Source: Luteimonas sp. MC1572 (lineage in GTDB: Bacteria > Pseudomonadota > Gammaproteobacteria > Xanthomonadales > Xanthomonadaceae). From it: 64,000 nucleotides of DNA. Of this stretch, positions 1 through 8,305 are shown one piece after another (within the stretch, counting starts at the first letter, position 1; every line of letters begins with the position of its first letter). The notes beneath the pieces are model-generated. The model worked only from the letters and a program-made list of their open reading frames with translations, was not told the origin of the DNA and searched no databases. The stretch covers positions 1,922,001 through 1,986,000 of the forward strand of contig NZ_CP067112.1 of the NCBI RefSeq assembly GCF_016615815.1. Reading direction: 5' to 3'. The position numbers and the translations under genes were made by a program.

Positions 1-1923
1 CCGAACCAGCGCACGCCGCGCCCGGCGAGCGAGTGGATGGTGGTGCGCGAGGACGGCAGCGAAATGCCGGCCGAGGAGTATCCCGCCATGCGCGCCATCC
101 GCGAAGGCCGCCTGATCGGCAGCACCCTGCTTGGCCTCTACCACCGCCCGCAGCGAAAGCTGCGCTGGCTGTCGGTGACTTCGGTGCCGCAGTACGCCGC
201 CGGCAGCGACCGGCCGCACCAGGCGCTGTCGATGTTCTCCGACGTCACCGCGCTCAAGCGCGACAGCGCGCTGTTCCATCGCGTGCAGACCCTGGCGCGC
301 ATCGGTGGCTGGGAATGGGACCGCGCCGCAGCACGGCTGTACCTCACCGATGTCGCCGCCGGGATCCTGGCGCAGGCGCAGTTGCCGGCGTCGATCGACG
401 ACATGATCGCCTGCCTCGCCCACGACGACCGCGCGCGCTTCCGGCGTGCGGTGGACGCGACGATCCTCGAAGGCCACGGTTTCGACCTCGAGCTGCAAGG
501 CTCGCGCGCCGACGGCCACGCATTCTGGGTGCGCGTGATCGGCGAGGCCGAACCCGGCGACCCGGGCGCCAGCCGCATCACCGGCACCCTGCAGGACATC
601 ACCGCGCACAAGCAGGGCCAGGAAACACTGCGCGTGCAGGCGCGCACCGATCCGCTCACCGGCCTGCTCAACCGCGACGCGATCCTGGGCGAGCTGGCCG
701 CGCGCATGGCCGATGCCACGCTGTCGCGGGTGGCGGTGCTGTACATCGACCTCGACCGTTTCAAGATGGTCAACGACGTGCTGGGCCATTCCGCCGGCGA
801 CGCCCTGCTGGTGACCGCCGCGCAGCGCCTGCGCCGGGCCGTGGGCACCGAGGGCCTGATTGCGCGCTTCGGCGGCGACGAGTTCCTGGTGGCCTGCTCC
901 ACCGCCGACGATCCGGACAGCCCCGAGCGGCTGGCGGACGCGATCCTCGACGCCTTCGCCATCGGCTTTGGCGTGGAGAAGGAGGAGTTCGCGGTCACCG
1001 CGAGCATCGGCATCGCGCGCGCGCCCGATGACGGCGAGAGCCCGCACGCGCTGATCCAGAGCGCCGACACCGCGATGTACGCGAGCAAGCGGCGGGTGCG
1101 CAACGGCCGGCAGGTGTTCACCCCGGCCATGGCGCAGTCGCAGCGCGACCGCCTGCGCTTCGAAACCCAGCTGCGCCACGCCGCCGACAACGACGAGTTC
1201 CACCTTGTCTACCAGCCGCAGGTGGACCTCGTCAGCGGCCGCATCGTCGCCGCAGAGGCGCTGATCCGCTGGCGCAACGAGCGCCTGGGCGAAATGCGGC
1301 CCGACCACTTCATCAGCCAGGCCGAAAGCACCGGCGACATCGTGCGCATCGGGCTCTGGGTGCTGCGCATGGCCTGCCGCCAGGTCGCGGAATGGCGCGA
1401 CGCCGGGCACGGCATCGTGCGGGTGGCGGTCAACGTGTCCTACCGGCAGTTCCTGGGCGACGACCTTGCCGCCAACGTGCGCGCGCTGCTCGACGAATAC
1501 GCCCTGCCCGGCGCGGCGCTGGAGCTGGAATTCACCGAGCGCGTGCTGATCGAGGACGCACCCGAGACGATGAACACCTTCGCCCAGCTGCGCGCGATGG
1601 ACGTCGCGCTGGCGATCGACGACTTCGGCGAGGGCTACAGCGCGCTCAACTACCTGCGCCGGCTGCCGATCCAGGGCCTGAAGCTGAGCCAGCTGTTCGT
1701 GGCCGGCGTGCCCGGCAATGCGTCGGACGTCGCCGTCTGCCAGGCGGTCGCCGGCATCGCCCACAGCCTCGGCCTCGGGCTGGTGGCGGAAGGCGTGGAG
1801 AACGAAGAGCAGCGCGCGTTCCTGCTCGCGCTCGGCGTGCCGGTTGGCCAGGGCTTCCTGTTCTCGCCGGGCCTGCCGGCCGACCAGTTCGCGCTGAGCC
1901 TTGGAGCACCGGGGACGCGCTAA
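1..1923 (+). CDS. PAS-GGDEF-EAL c-di-GMP signalling protein (5' end outside window)
   Basis: The frame is open to the first base, so the N-terminus lies upstream; 640 residues are visible. A PAS-like sensor part (roughly residues 20-205) precedes a GGDEF domain that starts at TDPLTGLLNRD. The GGDEF signature is intact (residues 291-295), so diguanylate cyclase activity is possible. No RxxD inhibitory site sits five residues before it (GTEG instead). The EAL domain has EAL at 419-421, the Asn of NVSYRQF, FTE, DDFG at 540-543 and AEGVE, so most metal and catalytic residues of a c-di-GMP phosphodiesterase are present; the usual KID motif reads KLS. Net activity cannot be decided from sequence. 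It is the upstream neighbour of the SDR gene, whose -10-like box overlaps its stop codon. Confidence 0.9.
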   Translation, partial: PNQRTPRPASEWMVVREDGSEMPAEEYPAMRAIREGRLIGSTLLGLYHRPQRKLRWLSVTSVPQYAAGSDRPHQALSMFSDVTALKRDSALFHRVQTLARIGGWEWDRAAARLYLTDVAAGILAQAQLPASIDDMIACLAHDDRARFRRAVDATILEGHGFDLELQGSRADGHAFWVRVIGEAEPGDPGASRITGTLQDITAHKQGQETLRVQARTDPLTGLLNRDAILGELAARMADATLSRVAVLYIDLDRFKMVNDVLGHSAGDALLVTAAQRLRRAVGTEGLIARFGGDEFLVACSTADDPDSPERLADAILDAFAIGFGVEKEEFAVTASIGIARAPDDGESPHALIQSADTAMYASKRRVRNGRQVFTPAMAQSQRDRLRFETQLRHAADNDEFHLVYQPQVDLVSGRIVAAEALIRWRNERLGEMRPDHFISQAESTGDIVRIGLWVLRMACRQVAEWRDAGHGIVRVAVNVSYRQFLGDDLAANVRALLDEYALPGAALELEFTERVLIEDAPETMNTFAQLRAMDVALAIDDFGEGYSALNYLRRLPIQGLKLSQLFVAGVPGNASDVAVCQAVAGIAHSLGLGLVAEGVENEEQRAFLLALGVPVGQGFLFSPGLPADQFALSLGAPGTR

Positions 1924-1926
1924 AAT
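1921..1926 (+). promoter_or_regulatory. -10-like box TAAAAT before the SDR/efpL pair
   Basis: TAAAAT overlaps the TAA stop of the GGDEF-EAL gene and lies 28 bases before the SDR start codon. No convincing -35 element is visible at normal spacing, so this is a weak promoter call. Confidence 0.4.
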
Positions 1927-1954
1927 CGCGGTTTACCCTCAAGGAACCCACTCC

Positions 1955-2725
1955 ATGCGGCTCCAGGACACCCGCGCCATCGTCACCGGTGGCGTTTCCG
2001 GCCTCGGCCTTGCCGTGGCCACGCGCATCGTCGACGCCGGCGGCAAGGTCGCGCTGTTCGACGTGAATGACGACAAGGGCGGCGCCGCGATCGCCGCGCT
2101 CGGCGATGCCAACGCACGCTACTTCCGCACCGACGTCACCAGCGAGGATGGCGTGGCAACCAACGTGGCGGCGGCGAAGGATTTCCTCGGCGGGCTGGAC
2201 GCGGCGATCAACTGCGCCGGCATCCTCGGCGCCGGCCGCGTGCTCGGCCGCGAGGCACCGATGCCGCTGCAGCAGTTCTCCACAACGGTGATGGTCAACC
2301 TGGTCGGCAGCTTCAACGTCGCCAAGGCCGCTGCCGCGCAGATGCAGCACAACGCGCCGGGCGACGACGGCGAGCGCGGCGTGATCATCAACACCGCCTC
2401 GGTCGCCGCCTACGAAGGCCAGATCGGCCAGGCCGCCTACTCGGCGTCCAAGGGCGGCGTGGTCGCGATGACCCTGCCGATGGCGCGCGAACTGGCGCGC
2501 TTCGGCATCCGCGTGAACACCATCGCGCCCGGCATCTTCTGGACGCCGATGGTCGACGGCATGCCCGATGACGTGCAGGCCTCGCTGGGCGCGTCGATCC
2601 CGTTCCCCTCGCGCCTTGGCCGCCCCGAAGAGTTCGCCGACCTGGTCGCGTACGTCATCGGCAACCGCTACATCAACGGCGAAACCATCCGCCTCGACGG
2701 CGCCGTGCGCCTCGCACCCAAGTAA
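1955..2725 (+). CDS. SDR-family dehydrogenase, 3-hydroxyacyl-CoA dehydrogenase type II-like
   Basis: A 256-residue classical short-chain dehydrogenase/reductase. The nucleotide-binding TGGVSGLG is near residue 11, CAGI (NNAG equivalent) near 89, a catalytic Ser in TASVAAYEGQ, and YSASK near 167. The overall pattern, including LGRPEEFADLV and the C-terminal NGETIRLDGA, resembles the HSD10/3-hydroxy-2-methylbutyryl-CoA dehydrogenase group of fatty-acid and branched-chain catabolism. That substrate is inferred from similarity only. An in-frame ATG occurs 54 bases upstream inside the previous gene, but the ATG chosen has AAGGA nine bases before it. efpL follows after 9 bases, so the two are probably cotranscribed. 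Confidence 0.85.
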   Translation: MRLQDTRAIVTGGVSGLGLAVATRIVDAGGKVALFDVNDDKGGAAIAALGDANARYFRTDVTSEDGVATNVAAAKDFLGGLDAAINCAGILGAGRVLGREAPMPLQQFSTTVMVNLVGSFNVAKAAAAQMQHNAPGDDGERGVIINTASVAAYEGQIGQAAYSASKGGVVAMTLPMARELARFGIRVNTIAPGIFWTPMVDGMPDDVQASLGASIPFPSRLGRPEEFADLVAYVIGNRYINGETIRLDGAVRLAPK

Positions 2726-2734
2726 GGACCCTCG

Positions 2735-3301
2735 ATGAAAGCCTATGACGTGAAGAAAGGAAACGTGGTCGAGCACAACGGCACCGTGTACCAGGTCCGC
2801 GACATCGACCGCAGCTCGCCGCAGGGCCGCGGCGGCAACGTGCGCTTCCGCTTCACCATGTACAGCGTGCCCGGCGGCAACAAGACCGACGCCTCGTTCG
2901 ACGGCGACGACGACCTGAAGGAAGTCGAGCTGCTGCGCCGCCAGGCCAGCTTCTCCTACAAGGACGGCGATGCCTTCGTGTTCATGGACGACGAGGACTT
3001 CACGCCCTACCCGCTCGATCCGGCGATGGTCGGCGACGGTGCCGGCTACATCACCGATGGCCTCAGCGGCTGCTACGTGCAGCTGATCGACGACGCCCCG
3101 GTCGCGCTCCAGCTCCCGCAGACCGTGACCCTGGAAGTCGTGGAAACCCCGCCCGAACTCAAGGGCGGCACGGCTACCAAGCGGCCGAAGCCGGCGCGGC
3201 TGTCCACCGGCATCGAGATCCAGGTGCCGGAGTACATCGGCAACGGCGAGCGCGTGCTGGTCAACACCACCAGCGGCGAGTTCTCCGGCCGCGCCGACTG
3301 A
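2735..3301 (+). CDS. efpL: Elongation factor P-like protein EfpL (YeiP)
   Basis: 188 residues with the three-domain EF-P architecture, closest in pattern to the YeiP/EfpL subgroup: [19 protein letters not shown] at the N-terminus and [13 protein letters not shown] plus GRAD at the C-terminus. The tip loop of domain I reads SSPQGRGG (27-34), so Arg replaces the modifiable Lys of canonical EF-P; no lysylation by EpmAB is expected. The family rescues ribosomes stalled at proline-rich and some other motifs. A canonical efp lies at about 57 kb in this window, confirming two paralogs. The gene ends convergently 13 bases from the MFS gene on the other strand. Confidence 0.95.
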   Translation: MKAYDVKKGNVVEHNGTVYQVRDIDRSSPQGRGGNVRFRFTMYSVPGGNKTDASFDGDDDLKEVELLRRQASFSYKDGDAFVFMDDEDFTPYPLDPAMVGDGAGYITDGLSGCYVQLIDDAPVALQLPQTVTLEVVETPPELKGGTATKRPKPARLSTGIEIQVPEYIGNGERVLVNTTSGEFSGRAD

Positions 3302-3307
3302 CAGGGC

Positions 3308-3327
3308 GCGCCCGCTACGGCGGGCGC
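3308..3327. terminator. GC hairpin between convergent efpL and MFS genes
   Basis: A perfect 8-bp stem GCGCCCGC/GCGGGCGC with loop TACG overlaps the 3' end of the minus-strand MFS gene. There is no good T-run on either strand, so intrinsic termination would be weak; it may be an mRNA 3'-end stabiliser. Confidence 0.4.
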
Positions 3328-4520
3328 TTACCCCCGGCACCCAGCACGGGGATCAGCAGCAGGGTCAGCAGCGACAGCCCCGCCCCGACCCCGAACGTCC
3401 ACGCCGGTCCTGCGCTGTCCCACAGCCATCCGGCGAGCACGCTTGCGGCCAGCAGCGCCACGCCCGACACCAGGTTGAACACGCCGAACGCGGTGCCGCG
3501 ATGCTGCTCCGGCGCCACGCCGGCCACCATGCTTGCGAGCACCCCCTGGGTCAGGCCCAGGTGGAGCCCCCACAGTGCGGCACCGACGAGCACCCACGTC
3601 GCATCGTTGGCCAGGACCAGTGCCATGTCCGCCAGCGCGAGCATCACCATGCCACCCGCCAGCAGCATCGCCGGGGGCATCCGGTCGGCCAGGCGGCCCG
3701 CCGGATACGCAGTCGCTGCGTAGGCGAGGCTCATCAACGCCAGCACCAGTGGCACGTAGGCAAGCGCCAGGCCGACATCTGTGGCGCGAAGGATCAGGAA
3801 CGCCTCGCTGAACCGCGCGAGCGAGAACAAGGCGCCCAGCACCGCCAGCCGCGCAAAGCCGGAGCCGAGCCGCGCAAGGCCCGGCCGGGTCAATGGCGGA
3901 GTGGCGCGCCCATGCTGCCGGGGCGGTTCCCGCAACCGGAGCAGCAGCACCACCGCAACTGCGCCTGGCAGCACCGCCCACCAGAGCACGGTGCGGATGT
4001 CGCCTGCATGCAGCCACATCAGCGCCATGGCCAGCAGCGGCCCCAGCACGGCGCCGACGGTGTCCATGGATTGGCGCAGCCCGAAGGCCGCACCCATGAC
4101 GGCGGGAGGCGTCACGTCGACCACCAGCGCGTCGCGGGGAGCACCCCTGATGCCCTTCCCCAGGCGGTCGAGCAGCCGCGCAAGCGTCACCGTGGCGACC
4201 GAGTCGGCCAGCGGGAACACGGGTTTGACCGCGGCCGCCAGGCCATAGCCCAACAGCACCAGCGGCTTGCGCCGGCCCACGGCATCGCTGAGATAGCCGG
4301 AGAACACTTTCACCACCATCGCCAGCGACTCCGCCGCGCCCTCGATCAGTCCGATCGCCAACATGCTTGCCCCCAGGCCCTGGACCAGCAGCACGGGCAA
4401 CAGCGCGTGCACCATTTCCGAGCCCATGTCGGTGAACAGGCTGACGAAGCCCAGCGTCCAGACCGTGGGCGGGACGGGCAGGCGCCGGAAACGGGAGGTC
4501 GGCCTGGCCACGCGGCTCAA
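3315..4520 (-). CDS. MFS transporter
   Basis: About 401 residues and roughly 12 hydrophobic segments. The conserved MFS loop between helices 2 and 3 is visible (SGYLSDAVGRRKPL) with a second-half copy (AGRLADRMPP). The substrate is unknown; the RGAPRDALVVDVTPP stretch after helix 4 is typical of a broad drug/sugar-efflux-like MFS group. An open frame extends into the upstream glycosyltransferase, but those residues are antisense noise. The likely start is TTG at 4520, overlapping the TGA of the upstream gene (TTGA), because AGGA lies six bases before it; GTG at 4511 is the alternative. Coupling to the ArnT-like gene suggests a joint role, perhaps in envelope lipid handling, which is only inference. 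Confidence 0.8.
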   Translation of the reverse strand: MSRVARPTSRFRRLPVPPTVWTLGFVSLFTDMGSEMVHALLPVLLVQGLGASMLAIGLIEGAAESLAMVVKVFSGYLSDAVGRRKPLVLLGYGLAAAVKPVFPLADSVATVTLARLLDRLGKGIRGAPRDALVVDVTPPAVMGAAFGLRQSMDTVGAVLGPLLAMALMWLHAGDIRTVLWWAVLPGAVAVVLLLRLREPPRQHGRATPPLTRPGLARLGSGFARLAVLGALFSLARFSEAFLILRATDVGLALAYVPLVLALMSLAYAATAYPAGRLADRMPPAMLLAGGMVMLALADMALVLANDATWVLVGAALWGLHLGLTQGVLASMVAGVAPEQHRGTAFGVFNLVSGVALLAASVLAGWLWDSAGPAWTFGVGAGLSLLTLLLIPVLGAGGKRPP

Positions 4521-6115
4521 TGCCGGTCCTGACCGGCCACGGGTCCGGAGAGCGCCGCGACAGGGCGGGTCCTGAAGATGACGCGCCCGCGATAGGGCGT
4601 GCCCAGCGGGGTGGCGACGAATCCCAGCGCCGCGATCCGAAGACGGATGCCGGGCCACCGTGACTGCTTGCAGATCCAGACCGCTCCGGGCTGGTCGGCG
4701 GCCTCCGCGAGTTCGGTCGCGAGATCCTCGTCATCGACCGGATTGAAGCGTGCCCTGGCCCCGGCAGGAACCGGATCCAGGCCGATCTTTTCGATCTCGG
4801 CATCGAGGTGCAGGCGCAGTCCGTAACGCGTCATGTCCTCGACGAAGATCACTTCGTGCACCGGGCCCGGCGCCCGCTCGTGGATCGCGACTGCCCACTG
4901 TGACGCGTCCTTGTGCGTGGGCCAGAAGCTCGCGGCAAGCTTCAGCGCCAGCAGCACCACGACCCAGGCGGCCAGCCACGGCCACCGCGGCAAACTCCGG
5001 TGTTCCTTCCGGCGCTGGACCGCGACCAGCAGTGCCAACGGCACGAACAGCGGCAGCAGGTACAGCGGCAGCCGGGACTGGGCCAGGCAGAACACCAGCA
5101 GCGGCAGCAGCACCCACAGCGCGAGGAAGAGCGCCGCAGGGTCGGCCTGCCGGCCTTCGACGCTGCGCCACCGCTGCAGGTCGGCCGGCAGTGCGCGCAG
5201 CCATCGCCACAGCGCCGGCGACCACGGCATGGTCCCCACGACCAGGGTGGGCGCATACACGAGCAACCACCCGTACCACTGTTCGTGGCGCCCGAACTTG
5301 TCGGTGACGACACGATTCACCACCTCGTCGCCCACGAAATACTCGAGCAGCCCCGGGTTGTCGGCGACGACCGCGACAAACCAGGGCAGCGCCAGCAGGC
5401 AGAACAGCGACAGTCCCCACAAGCGGAACCCGGGATGCCGGCGCCACACCAGCCAGTCGAATGCCAGCAGCACCGGCAACGGCAACAGTCCCGGCGGCCC
5501 CTTGGTCAGGAACGCCAGCGCGAAGCCCACCCACATGAGGCCCCCCCAGGCGCCAGGATGCCGGCCCGACATCCGCGCCTCGACGAACGCCCATACCGCC
5601 AGGGTCTCGAATGCGGCGAGCAGGAAGTCGGTCGTGACCATCTGCGACGCCCCGAACGGGAGCAGCATGGTGGCGTAGGCCAGCGCGGCAGTGCGTTCGC
5701 AGCCCGGCGCCAGCCGCCTGCCTATGCGCCAGGTCAGCCAGATGCACAACAGGTAGGAGAGCGCCGCCGGGAGCCGCGCCGCCGCGGCGGTCTTGCCGAA
5801 CACGCCCACGCTCGCGGCGATCGCCCAGTAGGTCAGCGGCGGCTTCGTCCAATGGCCGACATCGCCGCTGCGCTTCGGATTGAGCCAGTCGCCGCTGTCG
5901 AGCATGTTGAGCGCCACATTGGCGTAGCGCCCCTCGTCGGGATCCCACAGCCCGCGACTGCCGAGGAACGCGAACGCCAGCAGGATGCAGAGAAGCGCGA
6001 AACCCCAGGCACTGCGATCCCTGACGACCCGAAGGTCGACGGGACGGACTGCGCCCGGAGGGTGATGGAGTCGGAAGAAGCGCATGCGGCGGCCTGCACG
6101 TGGAGCCGGCATCAT
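4517..6115 (-). CDS. ArnT/PMT-family membrane glycosyltransferase
   Basis: 532 residues: a large N-terminal multi-helix domain and a C-terminal soluble part from about 390. DPDEGRYA at 58-65 is the acidic catalytic motif of the first periplasmic loop in ArnT and PMT-type GT-C enzymes, followed by TKPPLTYW. These enzymes move a sugar from a polyprenyl-phosphate carrier to lipid A or protein in the inner membrane. The acceptor here is not evident, and arn pathway genes are absent from the window. A second possible start is the internal Met at 6085 (MRFFRL). It overlaps the next gene by four bases, so the pair is probably an operon. Confidence 0.85.
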   Translation of the reverse strand: MMPAPRAGRRMRFFRLHHPPGAVRPVDLRVVRDRSAWGFALLCILLAFAFLGSRGLWDPDEGRYANVALNMLDSGDWLNPKRSGDVGHWTKPPLTYWAIAASVGVFGKTAAAARLPAALSYLLCIWLTWRIGRRLAPGCERTAALAYATMLLPFGASQMVTTDFLLAAFETLAVWAFVEARMSGRHPGAWGGLMWVGFALAFLTKGPPGLLPLPVLLAFDWLVWRRHPGFRLWGLSLFCLLALPWFVAVVADNPGLLEYFVGDEVVNRVVTDKFGRHEQWYGWLLVYAPTLVVGTMPWSPALWRWLRALPADLQRWRSVEGRQADPAALFLALWVLLPLLVFCLAQSRLPLYLLPLFVPLALLVAVQRRKEHRSLPRWPWLAAWVVVLLALKLAASFWPTHKDASQWAVAIHERAPGPVHEVIFVEDMTRYGLRLHLDAEIEKIGLDPVPAGARARFNPVDDEDLATELAEAADQPGAVWICKQSRWPGIRLRIAALGFVATPLGTPYRGRVIFRTRPVAALSGPVAGQDRH

Positions 6116-6156
6116 CGCCGCGGCCGCATCGGAGAATTGTCGCAGCGCCGCCGCGC

Positions 6157-7995
6157 CTAGAAGGCAACGCCGCCTTCGGCTTCGTGCAGTCCACGCAGGC
6201 GGGCGCCCAGGGCGGCCACGTTGGCTTCGGCCTGCTCCAGTGATTCCCGTGTCGCCCGCGGCAACCGGTCACGGGCCGCGGCCCGCAGGCGGTCCTCCAG
6301 CGCGCGCAGGCGGGCCGCACGTGCGCCAGCGCCGGTACGGGCCTGCGTGCGCTCGGCCGCCAGCGGCAGGCCGTAACCCGGCAGCGACAGCAGGGCCGAC
6401 GGACTGGCCAGTGCGCCACCTTCGCGCAACGCCTCGGCCAGGATCGGCAGCAGCCCGTCGCCGGGCACGTCGGTCGCGCGCCGGTAGGCGGCACCGCCGG
6501 CGGCGCCGGCGCGGAACACGAGCCGCTTGAGCGCATCGCGCGCCTGCTGCTCCTCGCGGCGCAGGGCCGCCTCTTCCAGCAGCAGCAGTGCCGCGGACGC
6601 GCGCATGTCGCCGCGTTGCAGCCACGGCGCACGCTGCACGGGCGCCATGCGCAGCCAGTCCGCCACGGCGGCGTGCTCCAGCGCGAGGCTCTCGCGTGCA
6701 GTGTCGTACAGCGCCTGGTAGTGGGCGTTCCAGGGCTCGAAACGGTAGCCGAGCCGGCGCGCCTCGTCGGCGTCCGCCGGCACCGCGGAATCGTCGACCA
6801 GCCCGGCGCGGCGCAGGCGCCGGAGCAGGCCCTTCGGCGTGATGCTGACGAGGTCGGCCGCGGACGCGCGCGGCAGTCCGTCGTGCAGCAGCTTCCAGGT
6901 TTCCACCGCGCAGTTGTTGCCGACGAAGCGGTAGCGGCCGTCGTAGCTCCAGTGCACGCGCGCCGCGCGTTCGAGCAGCGCGGCGATCTCGCCGGCGGAC
7001 AGCCGCAGCGGGATCGATGCCAGCGGGCGCAACTCCACCCGCGTGTACTCGTCCACGACCTGCTGCAGCGGCAGCACGAACAGGCGCGAGGGATAGCCAC
7101 CGGTGAGCCCGCGCCAGCTCGAGAGCTGCAGGTCGTCGACGAAGGCGCGGAACGAGAGCACGCGGTGGTGGTCGAGGTCGAGGCGGCAGTCCGGCCCGGG
7201 CGTGCGTCCCGGGGCGCAGACCACGAGGCGCAGCATGCTGTGTCCCCAGCGGCTCGACATGGCTTCGCCGTCGCCGGCGAGGAGGTAGTCCACGGCGACC
7301 ACGCGCGCCGGATCGAGTTCCAGCAGGGGCGCGGCATCGGCGTCGGCGAGTGCGCCGGCGTCGACGTAGGGCAGCGTGGCGGCGCAGGCCGGCGCGTCGG
7401 GCGACCAGCCGAAGTGCGCGGCGAAATGCGCATGCAGCGCCGGGCGCCGGCAGGCGTACGCCGGATCCAGCAGGAAGTGCTCGACGTTCACCGCCACGAA
7501 CTCCGCGGGCGACGCCAGTTCGTAGGCATCGGGGCTGCGCGCGCCGAAGGCGTTGCGTGCGCCGCGACCGGGCCACAGCGGCCGCACCTGCCAACCGGCC
7601 AGGTCGAGCGTGCGCGGATCGCGCGAGATACGGCCGGGACCGTGGTCCCAGGCGTGTGCGACCTCGTGGACGAGCGCCGTCACCGCGGCATCGCGCCCCT
7701 CTCCCGCCGACCCGTCCTGCCACGCGGCCAACAGGGCGCGGTCGAGCACGATGCGGCGCCCGCGGATGCGGCCGTGCACCTGCGCCGGCAGGTCGTCGCG
7801 CCAGCCCAGCTGCAGCGTGGCGTCCCAGTCCCGCAGCACGGGCGGCAGGCGCGGCAGCGTCGCCTGCACCAGCCGCCGGCTTGCCTCGGCATCGGCCGCG
7901 GTCGCGCCGCTTTCCGCGGTGACCTGCAGCGCCGCATGCGCGGGCCACGGCACGGCCAGCGCACACAGCAGCAGGCGCCTGGCCCAGCGGTGCAT
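6157..7995 (-). CDS. Secreted protein: HExxH metallopeptidase-like region plus DUF4105 (Lnb N-terminal periplasmic) domain
   Basis: 612 residues. The start at MHRWARRLLL gives a clear signal peptide (cleavage after about residue 21, AHAA); the open frame extends upstream but is antisense to neighbours. Residues 110-114 are HEVAH within a helix (TALVHEVAHAWD), followed by SPAEFVAVNVE (162-172), which could supply the third zinc ligand. From about 235 onward the protein matches the DUF4105/Lnb type, with WGHSMLRL at 250-257, NNCAVETWKLL and later helices. Putting a zinc-protease signature in front of DUF4105 is characteristic of a proteobacterial group of unknown function. The DUF2388 gene ends 7 bases before it. 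Confidence 0.75.
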   Translation of the reverse strand: MHRWARRLLLCALAVPWPAHAALQVTAESGATAADAEASRRLVQATLPRLPPVLRDWDATLQLGWRDDLPAQVHGRIRGRRIVLDRALLAAWQDGSAGEGRDAAVTALVHEVAHAWDHGPGRISRDPRTLDLAGWQVRPLWPGRGARNAFGARSPDAYELASPAEFVAVNVEHFLLDPAYACRRPALHAHFAAHFGWSPDAPACAATLPYVDAGALADADAAPLLELDPARVVAVDYLLAGDGEAMSSRWGHSMLRLVVCAPGRTPGPDCRLDLDHHRVLSFRAFVDDLQLSSWRGLTGGYPSRLFVLPLQQVVDEYTRVELRPLASIPLRLSAGEIAALLERAARVHWSYDGRYRFVGNNCAVETWKLLHDGLPRASAADLVSITPKGLLRRLRRAGLVDDSAVPADADEARRLGYRFEPWNAHYQALYDTARESLALEHAAVADWLRMAPVQRAPWLQRGDMRASAALLLLEEAALRREEQQARDALKRLVFRAGAAGGAAYRRATDVPGDGLLPILAEALREGGALASPSALLSLPGYGLPLAAERTQARTGAGARAARLRALEDRLRAAARDRLPRATRESLEQAEANVAALGARLRGLHEAEGGVAF

Positions 7996-8002
7996 CAGCG
8001 CA

Positions 8003-8305
8003 TCAGCGGGCGAGGATCGCCCGCGCCAGTTCAAGGTCGCTGGCGTCGCGCGCCGCGGCCGACTGCCCGCGCAGGTGGCGCAATGCCGCCTCGAGGCGTG
8101 CACCGCGGATGCGTCCATCGGTGGCGACGAAACCGGCCGCATCCTCGCGCGCCTGCAGCACGATCTTGTCGTTGCCGGACGTGGATCCGGACGAGCCGGC
8201 GCTGGATGCCGACGAGGCACCGCCGCTGGTGCCGGCGAAGCTGGAAGCGTGGACGGGGGCAACCGCGAGCAGCAGCAGCGCGCAGGCGGGGAAGAATCGG
8301 GTCAT
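8003..8305 (-). CDS. DUF2388 family small periplasmic protein
   Basis: 100 residues. A signal peptide (MTRFFPACALLLLAVAPVHA) precedes a Ser/Gly-rich linker and a conserved tail with NDKIVLQAREDAAGFVATDG, IRGARLEAALRHLR and ASDLELARAIL. This is the pattern of the small exported DUF2388 proteins known mainly from Pseudomonas; function unknown. Its ATG overlaps the TGA of the upstream flavoprotein gene (ATGA), so it is translationally coupled to it, and the DUF4105 gene follows closely. The three probably share a transcript. Confidence 0.75.
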   Translation of the reverse strand: MTRFFPACALLLLAVAPVHASSFAGTSGGASSASSAGSSGSTSGNDKIVLQAREDAAGFVATDGRIRGARLEAALRHLRGQSAAARDASDLELARAILAR

